Positions 26,402 to 35,995 are shown, counted from the stretch's first letter. The stretch is DNA of 64,000 nt from an uncultured Aquabacterium sp. (GCF_913773725.1 NZ_CAJYGK010000053.1:62001-126000), one strand, 5' to 3'. Program-made: numbers and translations. Notes: a model not told the origin generated them from the sequence alone.

Positions 26402-28045
26402 ATGTTCCACCTGGATGCAGACCGTCACCAGATCCGCGCCCTTGTTGTCGACAGCAACCCTTTGTCGCGCAGCATCCTGGTGTCGCAGCTGCGCGAGTAC
26501 GGCATCCACAACATCCAGCAAGTGGGCCGTGCGCAGGACGCCCGCAAGCGCCTCGAGGTCAGTCCGTATGACCTCGTGGTGTGCGAGTACCACTTCGACC
26601 GCACGCAGTACACCGGCCGCGATCTGCTCGATGACCTGCGCCAGAAGGGCCTGTTGCCCCTGTCGACCACCTTCGTGATGGTGACGGGCGAGGCGAGTTA
26701 CGGCTGTGTGGCCGAGGCCGCCGAGGCCGCGCTGGACGGCTACCTGCTCAAGCCCTACACCGCCAATGCGCTGATGGAGCGCATCGTGCTGGCCCGTCTG
26801 CGCAAGCGCGAGCTCAAGACCATCTTCGACGCCATCGAGGCCAACCGCATGGACGAGGCGGCCGAGCTGTGCCTGCAGCATTTCGAGGAGCGCAAGCCCT
26901 ACTGGCTGTACACCGCACGCATCGGCGCCGAGATCTCCATCAGCCAGGGGCGCATCGAGATGGCGCAGCACCTGTACGAGGTCGTCACGAAGGAGCGGGC
27001 GCTGCCGTGGGCCCGGCTCGGCATCGCCCGCGTGCAGGGTGCGGAAGGTCACCTGCAGGAGGCCCGCACCACGCTCGAGAACCTGATTGCCGACCACAAG
27101 TCGTATGCCGACGCGTACGACGTGATGGGCAAGGTGCAGCTCAACCAGGGCGAGATGGACGGGGCCTACGAGACCTTTGCCATGGCGTGCGAGATCACGC
27201 CCTCGTCCATCGTGCGGCTGCAGAAGGCGGGGCTGATGGCCTTGTACACGGGGCGCAAGGCCCAGGCCGAGCGCCTGATGGAGCGGGTGGTGCGCATCGG
27301 GGCGGGCTCGAGGATGTTCGACCCGATCGCCATGGTGGTGCTGTCGTTCTGCAAGTACCTGGGTGACGACGACCGCACGCTGCAGCGCTGTGCCGACGAC
27401 CTGACGCGGGCCCTGAGCAAGGACCCGCTGAACCTGCGGCTCAAGCGCTTTGCCGACACGGTGCAGGCCCTGATCCTGTGCCAGCGCAAGCGCACCTCCG
27501 ACCTGGCGCCGCTGCTGGAGGAAATGGTGCGCGACCTGATGTCGCCTGCCGGCGATTTCGAGGCGGCCACCAACATGGTGACGCTGTTGGGCCTGATCGC
27601 CGAGCGGGTGTCGAACCGCGACTTCGCCGACCGCACCGTCAGCGCCATCGGGGCGCGTTTCTGTTCCTCGCGCGTGACGCTGGACGTGCTCAGCGGCGCG
27701 GCCGAGCTCGACACGCACAAGGAGTTGCTGCGTGCGGCCTACCAGGCCGTCAATGCGCGCGTGCAGGCGGCCATGGCCCTGAGCCTGGAAGGCAAGCAGG
27801 AGGCCGCGGTGCGCGCGCTGATCGCCGGAGCCAACGAGACGCGCAACCCGCGCTTTGTCGAAACCGCCGAGGGCGCGCTCAAGCGCCATGGTGCGCGCAT
27901 CAAGGCCGCGGCCGAACTGGGCGAGGTGATCGAGGCGTTGAAGGTGGCCCTGCTGCCGGCGGCGTTCAAGGACCCGACCGCCGGGGGGCGCGAGCCCGGC
28001 AGCTTTCCCATCGTGGGTCGATCGGCCGTCACCGCGCCTGCATGA
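26402..28045 (+). CDS. Response-regulator receiver plus TPR protein with Glu phosphoacceptor
   Basis: A 547-residue protein: a receiver domain at about 12-130, then helical TPR-type repeats to about residue 520 (WARLGIARVQGAEGHLQEA, AYDVMGKVQLNQGEMDGAYE and others). In the receiver, Thr95 (MVTGE) and Lys117 (LKPY) are kept, but the aspartate that is normally phosphorylated at the end of strand three is Glu62 (LVVCEYHF), and the acidic pair is reduced to Asp17-Ser18. It may therefore be locked in an active-like state or act as a scaffold. There is no DNA-binding domain and no adjacent kinase. ATG 26402 was chosen because it begins the receiver fold closely. Confidence 0.85.
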   Translation: MFHLDADRHQIRALVVDSNPLSRSILVSQLREYGIHNIQQVGRAQDARKRLEVSPYDLVVCEYHFDRTQYTGRDLLDDLRQKGLLPLSTTFVMVTGEASYGCVAEAAEAALDGYLLKPYTANALMERIVLARLRKRELKTIFDAIEANRMDEAAELCLQHFEERKPYWLYTARIGAEISISQGRIEMAQHLYEVVTKERALPWARLGIARVQGAEGHLQEARTTLENLIADHKSYADAYDVMGKVQLNQGEMDGAYETFAMACEITPSSIVRLQKAGLMALYTGRKAQAERLMERVVRIGAGSRMFDPIAMVVLSFCKYLGDDDRTLQRCADDLTRALSKDPLNLRLKRFADTVQALILCQRKRTSDLAPLLEEMVRDLMSPAGDFEAATNMVTLLGLIAERVSNRDFADRTVSAIGARFCSSRVTLDVLSGAAELDTHKELLRAAYQAVNARVQAAMALSLEGKQEAAVRALIAGANETRNPRFVETAEGALKRHGARIKAAAELGEVIEALKVALLPAAFKDPTAGGREPGSFPIVGRSAVTAPA

Positions 28046-28105
28046 AGCCACATTGCCAACGCTGACGTCCGTCCTGGTGGCGAAGCGCTGGCGTAACCTG
28101 TGGTC

Positions 28106-28459
28106 ATGCCCTGGCTTGTCAAACACCCCCGCTCCGTGCGCTCGCCTGCCGGCCTTGAATGGCGCATCTGGCGCCTTTTGCCCCGTGTGCTGCTGGTGGG
28201 CACAGCCGTGCTCCTGCTGGTGGCCGGGGTCGCGTGGTGGCTGGCCCCGCCGACCGACGCCAGTGGTGCGCACGACCCCGACACGCTGCGCCTGGTCTTC
28301 ATCCTGATCGGCGGCATGGTGCTGCACTGGACCCTGGTGCTGACCGTGGCCATCGGCTGCGCCATCGTCATGCTGATGAAGGGCCCCACCTACGTGGCCG
28401 ACCCCTATCCGCTGCCCGACAGCGACACACCGTATCCGGGGCTGCGTCGCAAGGACTAG
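28106..28459 (+). CDS. Small two-TM membrane protein, unknown
   Basis: A protein of 117 residues from ATG 28106 (MPWLVKHPRS). It has two membrane segments (VLLVGTAVLLLVAGVAWWL and LVFILIGGMVLHWTLVLTVAIGCAIVML) joined by a short acidic loop, and a polar C-terminus rich in Pro, Tyr and Asp. I do not recognise a family. It ends 10 bases before the AmpG-like transporter and is probably co-transcribed with it. A GTG two codons upstream is a weaker start. Confidence 0.65.
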   Translation: MPWLVKHPRSVRSPAGLEWRIWRLLPRVLLVGTAVLLLVAGVAWWLAPPTDASGAHDPDTLRLVFILIGGMVLHWTLVLTVAIGCAIVMLMKGPTYVADPYPLPDSDTPYPGLRRKD

Positions 28460-28469
28460 CATCGCGGGC

Positions 28470-29708
28470 ATGCGTGTGCCCGCCCCGCCCTCGTCGTCTT
28501 CCCCGCTGTTGCTGCTGGCCGGTCTGTACGCGGCTCAGGGGCTGCCCTACGGCTTCTTCACGCTGGCCCTGCCCGTGCTGATGCGCGAGGCCGGCTGGTC
28601 GCTGACCGCGCTGGGCTTTCTGCAGTTCCTGGCCGCGCCCTGGGTGCTCAAGCTGCTGTGGGCCCCCTGGGTGGACCACCACGGTGCGCGCCGCACCTGG
28701 CTGCTGTCGATGCAGCTGGCGTCCTGTGCGCTGGCGCTGGCCATGGCATGGCTGGGCTTTCACGAAGGCAGCGTGGCGCTGTTCGTCGCCGTGTTCGTCT
28801 TCAACCTCTTTGCCGCCACGCAGGACGTGGCCACCGACGGGCTGGCGGTGCGCTTGCTGAGCGCCAGCCAGCGCGGGGTGGCCAACGGCATCCAGGTCGG
28901 CGCCTACCGCTTCGGCATGGTGCTGGGCGGTGGGCTGCTGTTGTGGGTGTTTGCGCGCACGGGCTGGACGGTGACCTTTCTGGGCATGGCGGCCTTGCTG
29001 GCCCTGCTGACGCTGCCGGTGTGGCGCATGCGCGAGCCCGCTGCCATCGCGCCTGCGCCGCAGCCGGACGATCGCCCCCGCGGCCGGCAGCTTGCGTGGT
29101 TGTGGCTGAGCCGGGCGCTGCGCCCGGGCGTGCTGACGCTGGCCGGACTGATCTTCTGCTTTCGTTTTGGCGACCAGATGGGGGCCGGCCTCATCACGCC
29201 CTTTCTGCTGGACCAGGGGCTGGACAAGGCCGACCTGGCGCTGCTGAAAGGCACGGTCGGGTCGGGCACCAGCCTGCTCGGGGCCGCGCTGGGTGGGGCC
29301 TTGATGCTGCGGGTGGGCCGGCGCACGGCCCTGCTGGGCAGCGGCATGCTGCAGGCCGCCGTGTATGCGCTGTACGTGGCCGCCGCGCTGGGCGTGGGCG
29401 GGCTGCCGCTGCTGTGGGGCGCGACCATGCTGGAAGGCGTCATCGGCACGATGGTGACCGTGGCGCTGTTCTCGCTGATGATGGATGCGGCCGACCCGGC
29501 CCACGCCGGCACGGACTACACCCTGCTGGGCAGCGTGGGGGTGTCCCTGGCGGCCCTGGGCAGCGTGGCGGGCGGGCTGGTGGGTGACACGCTGGGCTAT
29601 GCCTGGGCTTTTGGCGCTGGCGCGCTCGTGTCGCTGGCAGGCCTGCTGGCGCTGGTGCGCTGGCTGGACGCCCACCCCGTCAACGCGCGGGTGCGCGAAG
29701 CGTGGTGA
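28470..29708 (+). CDS. MFS transporter of the AmpG/PAT type
   Basis: A 412-residue transporter with twelve predicted membrane segments. The N-terminal GLYAAQGLPYGFFTLALPV and the ATQDVATDGLAVRLL motif at the end of the first bundle are characteristic of the peptide-acetyl-CoA/AmpG subgroup of the major facilitator superfamily. AmpG imports anhydro-muropeptides for cell-wall recycling; this protein is shorter than enterobacterial AmpG, and its exact cargo cannot be read from sequence. It follows the small membrane protein by 10 bases and converges on the DUF4197 gene. Confidence 0.8.
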   Translation: MRVPAPPSSSSPLLLLAGLYAAQGLPYGFFTLALPVLMREAGWSLTALGFLQFLAAPWVLKLLWAPWVDHHGARRTWLLSMQLASCALALAMAWLGFHEGSVALFVAVFVFNLFAATQDVATDGLAVRLLSASQRGVANGIQVGAYRFGMVLGGGLLLWVFARTGWTVTFLGMAALLALLTLPVWRMREPAAIAPAPQPDDRPRGRQLAWLWLSRALRPGVLTLAGLIFCFRFGDQMGAGLITPFLLDQGLDKADLALLKGTVGSGTSLLGAALGGALMLRVGRRTALLGSGMLQAAVYALYVAAALGVGGLPLLWGATMLEGVIGTMVTVALFSLMMDAADPAHAGTDYTLLGSVGVSLAALGSVAGGLVGDTLGYAWAFGAGALVSLAGLLALVRWLDAHPVNARVREAW

Positions 29709-29720
29709 GCGCGCTGTGCC

Positions 29721-30419
29721 TCAGCGGGCGGCGCCGAACACCTTCTGAAGCAGGGCGCTGCCGGTGCCGACCGGATCCTGACGGATCTTGCGTTCTTCCT
29801 CGCCGATGATGGTGTAGAGGCCGTCGAGCGTCTTGCCCGTCACATACCGGGCCACACTGGCTTCTTCCGGCTTGACCAGGCCCGCAGCCGAGGCCTTGCT
29901 GGCGATGCGGTCGTAGGCCTTGGTGGCGCCCACTTGCTCGGTGGTCTGGGTGACGACGGGCAGGAACTTCTCGCCCAGCGGGGCGCGGGTCTTGTCGGCA
30001 AAGAAGGTGGTGACGGCGTTGTCGCCGCCGGTCAGGATCTTCTTGGCGTCGCTGACGCTCATGGACTTGACCGCGCCGACCAGCAGGTCCTGCCCCGGCG
30101 GCACCGCGGCTTCGGCGGCCCGGTTCATCGAGGTCACGAGTTCGTCGACGCGTTTGCCCTGGCCCGTCATCTTCAGCAGGCGGGCGGCGTCTTCGAGGTA
30201 GCCCGGCAGCGGGATGCGCACCTTGGGGTTGTCGAGAAACCCGCCGCTGCGCCCCAGCAGGCCGACCGCCGCCAGCGCACCCTTTTCCAGCGCGGCCTTC
30301 ACGCCGGCACTGGCGTCCTGGTTGCTGAGGTCGGCGAGCGACAGGGCCAGGGCCTGGCGGGTGGCGGCCAGCACGAGCAGGGCCACGGAAGACTGAGCGA
30401 GGAAGAGGCGGCGTGACAT
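29721..30419 (-). CDS. DUF4197 family exported protein
   Basis: A 232-residue protein with an N-terminal export signal containing a twin-arginine-like SRRLFLAQSS and a hydrophobic core ending ALA. The mature part matches the DUF4197 pattern: LSNQDASAGVKAALEKGA, KVRIPLPGYLEDAARLL, DAKKILTGGDNAVTTFFADK and GLYTIIGEEERKIRQDP near the C-terminus. It is predicted periplasmic and helical with no known function. ATG 30419 (MSRR) is preferred; another ATG at 30428 adds three residues. It stands alone between converging and co-directional genes. Confidence 0.85.
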   Translation of the reverse strand: MSRRLFLAQSSVALLVLAATRQALALSLADLSNQDASAGVKAALEKGALAAVGLLGRSGGFLDNPKVRIPLPGYLEDAARLLKMTGQGKRVDELVTSMNRAAEAAVPPGQDLLVGAVKSMSVSDAKKILTGGDNAVTTFFADKTRAPLGEKFLPVVTQTTEQVGATKAYDRIASKASAAGLVKPEEASVARYVTGKTLDGLYTIIGEEERKIRQDPVGTGSALLQKVFGAAR

Positions 30420-30512
30420 GAAGGCCACTGTAGCGCGGGCGCGCCCGGTTGGGGGCCTGTCGGCATGACCCGATTGCGGGGCCGCCCCTGGCCAACCGGC
30501 GATGCCCCGGCG

Positions 30513-32870
30513 TCAGCCCGGGCGCGAGGCGAGGACCGGCGTGGCGCCCGACAGCGCCGGCAGCAGGTGGCGCGGCAGCAGGTGAAAGGCCTCGGGCGGC
30601 AGGGGGCGGCTGTAGAAGAAGCCTTGCAGTTCGTCGCAACCCATCTCGCGCAGGATGGTGGCCTGGCCTTCGGTCTCGATGCCCTCGGCCACCAGGTGCA
30701 GCCGAAGTGCCTTGGCCATGGCCACGATGGCAGAGGCCATCGCCATGGCGCCGTCGTCCCGGCCCAGGTCCGTCACGAAGGCCCGGTCGATCTTCATCAC
30801 GTCGATCGGCAGCTGGCGCAGGATGGCCATCGACGAGTAGCCTGTGCCGAAGTCGTCCAGTGCGATCGAGATGCCCCACTGGCGCAGCTCGGCGAGCTGG
30901 GCGCGTGCCGCGGCGGTGTCGCCCACCAGCAGGCTTTCGGTCACCTCCAGCTCGAGCGCCTGGGGCGGCACATGGTGGCGCGCCAGGGCATCGCGCACAT
31001 GGGCGACCAGCGCGCCATCGGCCAGCTGTTGGGGCGAGACATTGACCGACACCCGGCCCAGCAGCAGGCCCTGGTTGCGCCAGGCCGCGATCTGGGCGCA
31101 GGCCGCATCCAGCACCCACAGGCCGATCTCGCCGATCAGCCCGCCGGTTTCGGCCACCTCGATGAAGTGGCCCGGATACAGCAGGCCGCGCACCGGGTGC
31201 TGCCAGCGGATCAAGGCTTCGGCCGAGTCGATCGCGCCGTCGGCCGGGCGCACGCGGGGCTGGTAGTGCAGCACGAACTCGTTGCGGGCCAGGGCCTGGC
31301 GCAGTTCGGCCAGCAGGCTGACGCGTTGGCGGGCGGCCAGGTCCAGCGCGCGCTGGAAGACCTGATGCCGGCCCCGCCCGTCGGCCTTGGCGGCGTACAG
31401 CGCGATGTCGGCGCAACGCAGCAGTTCGGCGGCCGTGCGGCCGTGCCCCGGGCTCAGGGCGATGCCCAGGCTGGCGCCCAGCACATGGGTGCTGGTGCCC
31501 AGCTCGTAGGGCGCCGAGATGCGGCCGAGTACCGCCTGGGCCACCGCGACGGCATCGTGCTCGTCGGCCTCGGGCAGCACGATGACGAACTCGTCTCCGC
31601 CCAGCCGGGACACGAACGTGCCCGGCGGCACCGCCTCGTGCAGGCGCTGGGCCACCAGGCGCAGGATCTGGTCGCCTGCCTGGTGACCACGGCTATCGTT
31701 GACGTCCTTGAAGTGATCCAGGTCCATGAACAGCACGGCCAGGCGGGCTGCGGCGCCTGGCGCGTCCAGCAGGCTCTGGAGCCGTTCGTGCAGACCGTCC
31801 CGGTTCGGCAGCCCGGTCAGGCTGTCGTGCACGGCGCGGTGCACCAGCTGCTGCTCACGGTCGTCGATGCGGGCGGCCATGTCGTTGAAGGCCCGGGCCA
31901 GCACGCCGATCTCGTCGGCGCGGTCCGTCTGCACCCGCGTGCCGCGGCGGCCTTCTGCCACCCGGCGTGCGCCGTCCGTCAGCTCGGCCAGCGGCCTGAG
32001 CGTGCGACGCAGCTGCCACAGGCACAGCAGCGCAATGCCCAGCAGCGTCGCAGCGGCCACCAGCCCCAACCACACGCTGAGCGGCTGACCCATCCAGCGC
32101 ACTTCGGGCTGCGGGCTGCGTTGCTCGAACACCCAGTCGCCGGCGCCGAACTCGGCCCCGAGGAACAGCCGGCTCTCGGTGCGCAGCTGGGGAGCGTCGC
32201 TGTCCGTGCGCAGCGCGTCGCCACCGCCCAGCCGGGCCAGTTCCACGCCCCGGGCATCGCGCACCCGCCACAGGCCGTCGTGGCCGGCATCCAGCACCGG
32301 CGCCCACAGGTGGTCGGCGCGAAGCTCGCCGATCCAGCGGATCAGGCCGTCCCGGCTCACGGCCAGCAGCACCTGGGGGGCGTGGTCGGCACCGGTGGCC
32401 ACGCGCAGGCGGACCTCGATGCGGTGGTCGCCGCGCGACTCGGGGATCGGCGGCCGGTTGTAGGGGCCGGCCTGGGCCGTTTCCCAGCGTCGGCCCAGGT
32501 CGACGGCCGGGTCGCTGGACCAGGCGGTGCGGCCCCGATCGTCCAGCCACGACAGCCGCTGGAAGACCCGCTCCAGCCCCGGAAGCCAGGCCGCAGCCAG
32601 GCCGTCACGGACGGGGTCGGCGGCCGGGGTGGCGGCCAGCAGCGTCTTGCCCGCCAGCAACCGGTCGAACACCTGCCGTGCCGTGCGTCGCGTGGTGTCG
32701 GCCCTGGCGCGTTCGTCCAGGGTCTGGGCCACCTCCCGCACCGCGATGTGCGAGATGCCGTCCGACAGCGCCAGGGGCAGCACGGCGGCCAGAAGGAAGA
32801 GGGCGAACAGGCGATGGGCCAGCCGCTGGCTCAACAGCGTGCGCAGAGACAGGGGCGTGGACCTTGCCAT
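30513..32870 (-). CDS. GGDEF-EAL c-di-GMP turnover protein with periplasmic sensor domain
   Basis: A 785-residue inner-membrane protein: membrane segment at about 20-40, a periplasmic domain of roughly 210 residues, a second membrane segment (WLGLVAAATLLGIALLCLW), a HAMP linker, GGDEF domain and EAL domain. The active motifs are intact: GGDEF at 424-428, EAL at 551-553 and DDFGTGYSS further on, so it could both make and degrade c-di-GMP. The RxxD inhibitory site is not obvious. Its ATG lies 8 bases after the stop of the pseudopilin gene on the same strand, suggesting co-expression of a pilin-like protein with a c-di-GMP enzyme. Confidence 0.93.
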   Translation of the reverse strand: MARSTPLSLRTLLSQRLAHRLFALFLLAAVLPLALSDGISHIAVREVAQTLDERARADTTRRTARQVFDRLLAGKTLLAATPAADPVRDGLAAAWLPGLERVFQRLSWLDDRGRTAWSSDPAVDLGRRWETAQAGPYNRPPIPESRGDHRIEVRLRVATGADHAPQVLLAVSRDGLIRWIGELRADHLWAPVLDAGHDGLWRVRDARGVELARLGGGDALRTDSDAPQLRTESRLFLGAEFGAGDWVFEQRSPQPEVRWMGQPLSVWLGLVAAATLLGIALLCLWQLRRTLRPLAELTDGARRVAEGRRGTRVQTDRADEIGVLARAFNDMAARIDDREQQLVHRAVHDSLTGLPNRDGLHERLQSLLDAPGAAARLAVLFMDLDHFKDVNDSRGHQAGDQILRLVAQRLHEAVPPGTFVSRLGGDEFVIVLPEADEHDAVAVAQAVLGRISAPYELGTSTHVLGASLGIALSPGHGRTAAELLRCADIALYAAKADGRGRHQVFQRALDLAARQRVSLLAELRQALARNEFVLHYQPRVRPADGAIDSAEALIRWQHPVRGLLYPGHFIEVAETGGLIGEIGLWVLDAACAQIAAWRNQGLLLGRVSVNVSPQQLADGALVAHVRDALARHHVPPQALELEVTESLLVGDTAAARAQLAELRQWGISIALDDFGTGYSSMAILRQLPIDVMKIDRAFVTDLGRDDGAMAMASAIVAMAKALRLHLVAEGIETEGQATILREMGCDELQGFFYSRPLPPEAFHLLPRHLLPALSGATPVLASRPG

Positions 32871-32878
32871 GGGCTCCG

Positions 32879-33355
32879 TCAGAAATCGGTGGCCACACCG
32901 ACGAACTGACCGTCACGGCCCCGAAGCACGTCGTCCAGGCTGTCCTTCTGGGAGATCTGGCTCTTGGTGGCACCGTCCGGGCCCAGGCTGTAGAGGTCGA
33001 AGTCGCTGTTGATGGGGTTGAGATCCCGATCCTTGCGTGCGCCACCGCGGCCGTTCGCATCGACGTTGTAGTAGACGTAGGGGCGACCCCAGGGGTCGTT
33101 GCGGGCGGCCCCGATGGCGGCCAGGCTGTCCGGAAAGGCGCGGTGATCGTCCCAGTGGCGCTGGATCTGGACGGACAGGGTGGCGATGTCCTGCACGGCG
33201 GTGCGGGCGCGCAGACGGTCCTGATGGCTGTTGTAGGCGGGCAGGGCGATGGCAGCCAGCACGCCCAGGAGCGCGACGACGAGCAGGACCTCGATCAACG
33301 TGAACCCGCGGGGGGCACGAGCCGGGCGCCGGGCTGAGACCAGGGAAGGGAACAT
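32879..33355 (-). CDS. Type II secretion/type IV pilin-like major pseudopilin (GspG-like)
   Basis: A 158-residue prepilin. The leader ends in [16 protein letters not shown], with processing after Gly17, the mature protein starting Phe18 and Glu22 at position +5; this is the prepilin peptidase site and hydrophobic stem. The globular part contains [12 protein letters not shown], close to the conserved DPWG-P-Y element of GspG. No other secretion genes lie nearby, so it may be an orphan pseudopilin. ATG 33355 gives the shortest complete leader. The GGDEF-EAL gene follows by 8 bases. It diverges from the acuI-like gene. Confidence 0.82.
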   Translation of the reverse strand: MFPSLVSARRPARAPRGFTLIEVLLVVALLGVLAAIALPAYNSHQDRLRARTAVQDIATLSVQIQRHWDDHRAFPDSLAAIGAARNDPWGRPYVYYNVDANGRGGARKDRDLNPINSDFDLYSLGPDGATKSQISQKDSLDDVLRGRDGQFVGVATDF

Positions 33356-33500
33356 GGGATGTCGGAGATGTCGGAACAGGCGCCTGATGGGATATCGGAC
33401 ACCGCGGGGGGTACTTGAGCCCATGGGGGCAAGCCGCACGGCGCAGACAGCAAAGCAGTATGCTGCCCTCCGCATCCCGCCAACCGCATGGAGACAAGAC

Positions 33501-34481
33501 GTGTTTCAAGGCATCCTGATCCGCAAGGACGAACAAGGCTACCGCGCTGCCCTCGAGTCCATCGACGACGCCCAACTGCCCGATGGGGACGTCACGGTGC
33601 GTGTGGCCGCATCGACGTTGAACTACAAGGACGGGCTCGCCATCACCGGCAAATCCCCTGTGGTGCGCCAGTTTCCGCTGGTGCCGGGCATCGACCTGGC
33701 GGGCACCGTCGAGACCAGCACGCACGCCGACTGGAAGCCCGGCGATCAGGTGGTGCTCAATGGCTGGGGCGTGGGCGAAACCCACTGGGGTGGCCTGGCC
33801 GAGAAGGCCCGGTTGAAGGGCGACTGGCTGGTGCCGCTGCCATCGGCCTTCTCCCCTGAACAGGCGATGGCCATTGGCACAGCGGGCTATACGGCCATGC
33901 TGTGCGTGCTGGCGCTGGAGCGCCACGGCGTGACGCCGGACCGCGGCGAGATCGTCGTGACCGGGGCCGCGGGCGGTGTGGGCAGCGTGGCCGTGGCCCT
34001 GCTGGCCAGGCTCGGCTACACCGTGGTGGCCGTGACCGGCCGTCCGCAGGAGGCCGACTACCTCAGGACCCTGGGCGCAGCCGAGATCCTCGAGCGCAGC
34101 GCGTTCAGCAACCCGGGAAAGCCGCTGGCCAAAGAGCGCTGGGCCGGGGCGGTGGACACCGTGGGCAGCCACACGCTGGCCAATGTGTGTGCCAGCACGA
34201 AGTACGGTGGCGTGGTCACCGCCTGCGGTCTGGCCGGCGGCATGGACTTCCCCGCCACGGTGGCGCCCTTCATCCTGCGCGGCGTGACGCTGGCGGGCAT
34301 CGACAGCGTGATGGCCCCGCGCGAGAAGCGCCTGGAAGCCTGGGCGCGCCTTGGCCGTGATCTCGACCCGGGCAAGCTGGCGCTGATCACCGAGACCATT
34401 TCGCTGGCCGACGCCATCCCCACAGCGCAGAAGCTGCTGGACGGCCAGGTGCGCGGCCGTGTCGTCGTGAAGATCGCCTGA
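33501..34481 (+). CDS. acuI: Acrylyl-CoA reductase-type MDR oxidoreductase (AcuI/YhdH family)
   Basis: A 326-residue medium-chain dehydrogenase/reductase without the structural zinc site. [19 protein letters not shown] and [13 protein letters not shown] near the N-terminus and the NADPH-binding [21 protein letters not shown] are hallmarks of AcuI, which reduces acryloyl-CoA to propionyl-CoA with NADPH and detoxifies it. The start is GTG 33501 (first residues MFQGILIRK), with GGAG about 7 bases upstream, giving the usual family length. It stands alone, divergent from the pseudopilin gene with 145 bases between. Confidence 0.88.
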   Translation: MFQGILIRKDEQGYRAALESIDDAQLPDGDVTVRVAASTLNYKDGLAITGKSPVVRQFPLVPGIDLAGTVETSTHADWKPGDQVVLNGWGVGETHWGGLAEKARLKGDWLVPLPSAFSPEQAMAIGTAGYTAMLCVLALERHGVTPDRGEIVVTGAAGGVGSVAVALLARLGYTVVAVTGRPQEADYLRTLGAAEILERSAFSNPGKPLAKERWAGAVDTVGSHTLANVCASTKYGGVVTACGLAGGMDFPATVAPFILRGVTLAGIDSVMAPREKRLEAWARLGRDLDPGKLALITETISLADAIPTAQKLLDGQVRGRVVVKIA

Positions 34482-34650
34482 ATGCACGGCCCTCAAGCGA
34501 TGTGCCATTGACCTAGGGAGTGTCGGTGGGATGTGCTTTGTCTATGCTGAATCCTGAAGTATGCGAGCCGGCGAACGGGGGGGGTGGTCACTGAGGGCAC
34601 TCCCTGCGGAGCCGCGCATGGTTGAGCGTGCATTGATGAGGGGAGAGCTC

Positions 34651-35592
34651 ATGAAAGCTGTGATCTGGAGGGTGGCTACGGGAGCCGTGCTGGCTGTGGT
34701 GGCTGCGGCTGCAACAGCAGCGGACCCCATAGACGTTGTGATTCCAGCGCCCGTTGACGGGGTCGTGACTGAGTACACACTGTTCGATTTCGCGGCGGTC
34801 TCGATCTGGCGGACCAACGCGCAAAAGCAGGATGTGCAGCCGGCCCTGGTGGAAGGCCAGGTGATCACCAAGATCGGCGGCGGCGGCGATTACATTGTTC
34901 GCCTCCCCGGTCTGCCTCCCGCCGAGCGCTACATTCGAGACAATGTGACAGTCCGAGTCGCCGCCGACCCGACCCTTCCCGACATTCATCAGATCATCCA
35001 GAAGGTGTCGGGCGGATACACACCAGCGGGCACTGGCAATCGGGCGGCGCCTACTCCTGATGAGGTCGTGGCGGGAGAGGTGAGCGACCTGTCCATAGAG
35101 GCCACAGTGTTCGACCCGGTAGGGGGGCGCTACCGACTCGTGGATGTCTTCGGCACGATCGCCCAGACTTTGGGGCCCCGCGCCCAGGTGAACATACCGG
35201 ACCTTTTCGCCGACACGAATCTGGATGGCGAACTTGGGCCTGGTGACCGGCTTTACAGCTTGGTTGATCTGCGCTGGTATCTGTCTGCCCTGCCTACCTT
35301 CACTCTGGGCGACACCTTCACCATCGTGGATGGAAGGGTCGAGGAGCTCCCTGGCATGCTATTCAGCAGCATGCCATTTCTTTTTGACGAGGTGCGGGGC
35401 TTCTACAGTGATGGCCTGCTGGGTCAGTCGTCCATGTCGCGCGGCGCAGGGGGCGTCGTGGCGGCGGTTCTTGCCCAGCACGGATTGACTCCGCAGGTGC
35501 CCGAGCCTTCAGCCGTGATTCTGGCTCTGACCGGCTTGGGTGTGCTGGCACGCCGGCATCGCTGGAGCTCGGGTGACTCAATGGAGCGCTAA
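34651..35592 (+). CDS. PEP-CTERM sorted exported protein
   Basis: A 313-residue exported protein. Signal peptide 1-24 ends in ATAA; the mature part has no family I recognise. The C-terminus carries the PEP-CTERM tripartite tag: VPEPS at 283-287, a hydrophobic segment (AVILALTGLGVLA) and a basic stretch RRHR. Exosortase would cut there and pass the protein to the cell surface or exopolysaccharide matrix. No exosortase or EPS genes occur in the window. ATG 34651 has GGGGAGAG just upstream. The DNA around 34500-35590 reads less GC-biased than its neighbours and the gene may be a late arrival. Confidence 0.85.
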   Translation: MKAVIWRVATGAVLAVVAAAATAADPIDVVIPAPVDGVVTEYTLFDFAAVSIWRTNAQKQDVQPALVEGQVITKIGGGGDYIVRLPGLPPAERYIRDNVTVRVAADPTLPDIHQIIQKVSGGYTPAGTGNRAAPTPDEVVAGEVSDLSIEATVFDPVGGRYRLVDVFGTIAQTLGPRAQVNIPDLFADTNLDGELGPGDRLYSLVDLRWYLSALPTFTLGDTFTIVDGRVEELPGMLFSSMPFLFDEVRGFYSDGLLGQSSMSRGAGGVVAAVLAQHGLTPQVPEPSAVILALTGLGVLARRHRWSSGDSMER

Positions 35593-35603
35593 GCTGCGGT
35601 CCC

Positions 35604-35921
35604 ATGGACCTGACGCACCTGCAGGCTCAGTTGCGCGCGTTTGCCGACGCGCGCGGCTGGCAGCCGTTTCACACCCCCAAGAACCTGTCGACCGCGCTGA
35701 TGGTCGAGGCGGCCGAGCTGGCCGAGATCTTCCAGTGGATGACACCGGAAGAATCGGCCCACGCGGCCGACGACCCGGCCACGCGCCAGCACATCGGCGA
35801 GGAGATGGCTGACGTGATGCTCTACCTCGTGCAGATCGCGATGCAGACCGGCATCGACCTGGAGGCGGCCGTGCAGGACAAGCTGGTGAAGAATGCGGTC
35901 AAGTACCCCGCGCCCACCTGA
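35604..35921 (+). CDS. MazG-like nucleotide pyrophosphohydrolase
   Basis: A 105-residue all-alpha NTP pyrophosphohydrolase of the RS21-C6/dCTPase-like type. KNLSTALMVEAAELAEIFQW supplies the metal-binding Glu cluster (ExxE) and EEMADVMLYLVQIA the second acidic helix (ExxD). Such enzymes hydrolyse non-canonical or excess (d)NTPs to the monophosphate. It begins 11 bases after the PEP-CTERM gene on the same strand, but no functional link is evident. Full length for this single-domain family. Confidence 0.88.
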   Translation: MDLTHLQAQLRAFADARGWQPFHTPKNLSTALMVEAAELAEIFQWMTPEESAHAADDPATRQHIGEEMADVMLYLVQIAMQTGIDLEAAVQDKLVKNAVKYPAPT

Positions 35922-35995
35922 GCGCGCCCTGACTTGACCCGGGGGTGCTGGCTTTCCCGGTTGAAGCGGCTGCGTCGCCGGCGCACAGTGGGCGC

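Noticed and set aside
28100-28105. GTG start two codons before the small membrane protein ATG
   Set aside because: The ATG at 28106 is the simpler start and loses nothing conserved.
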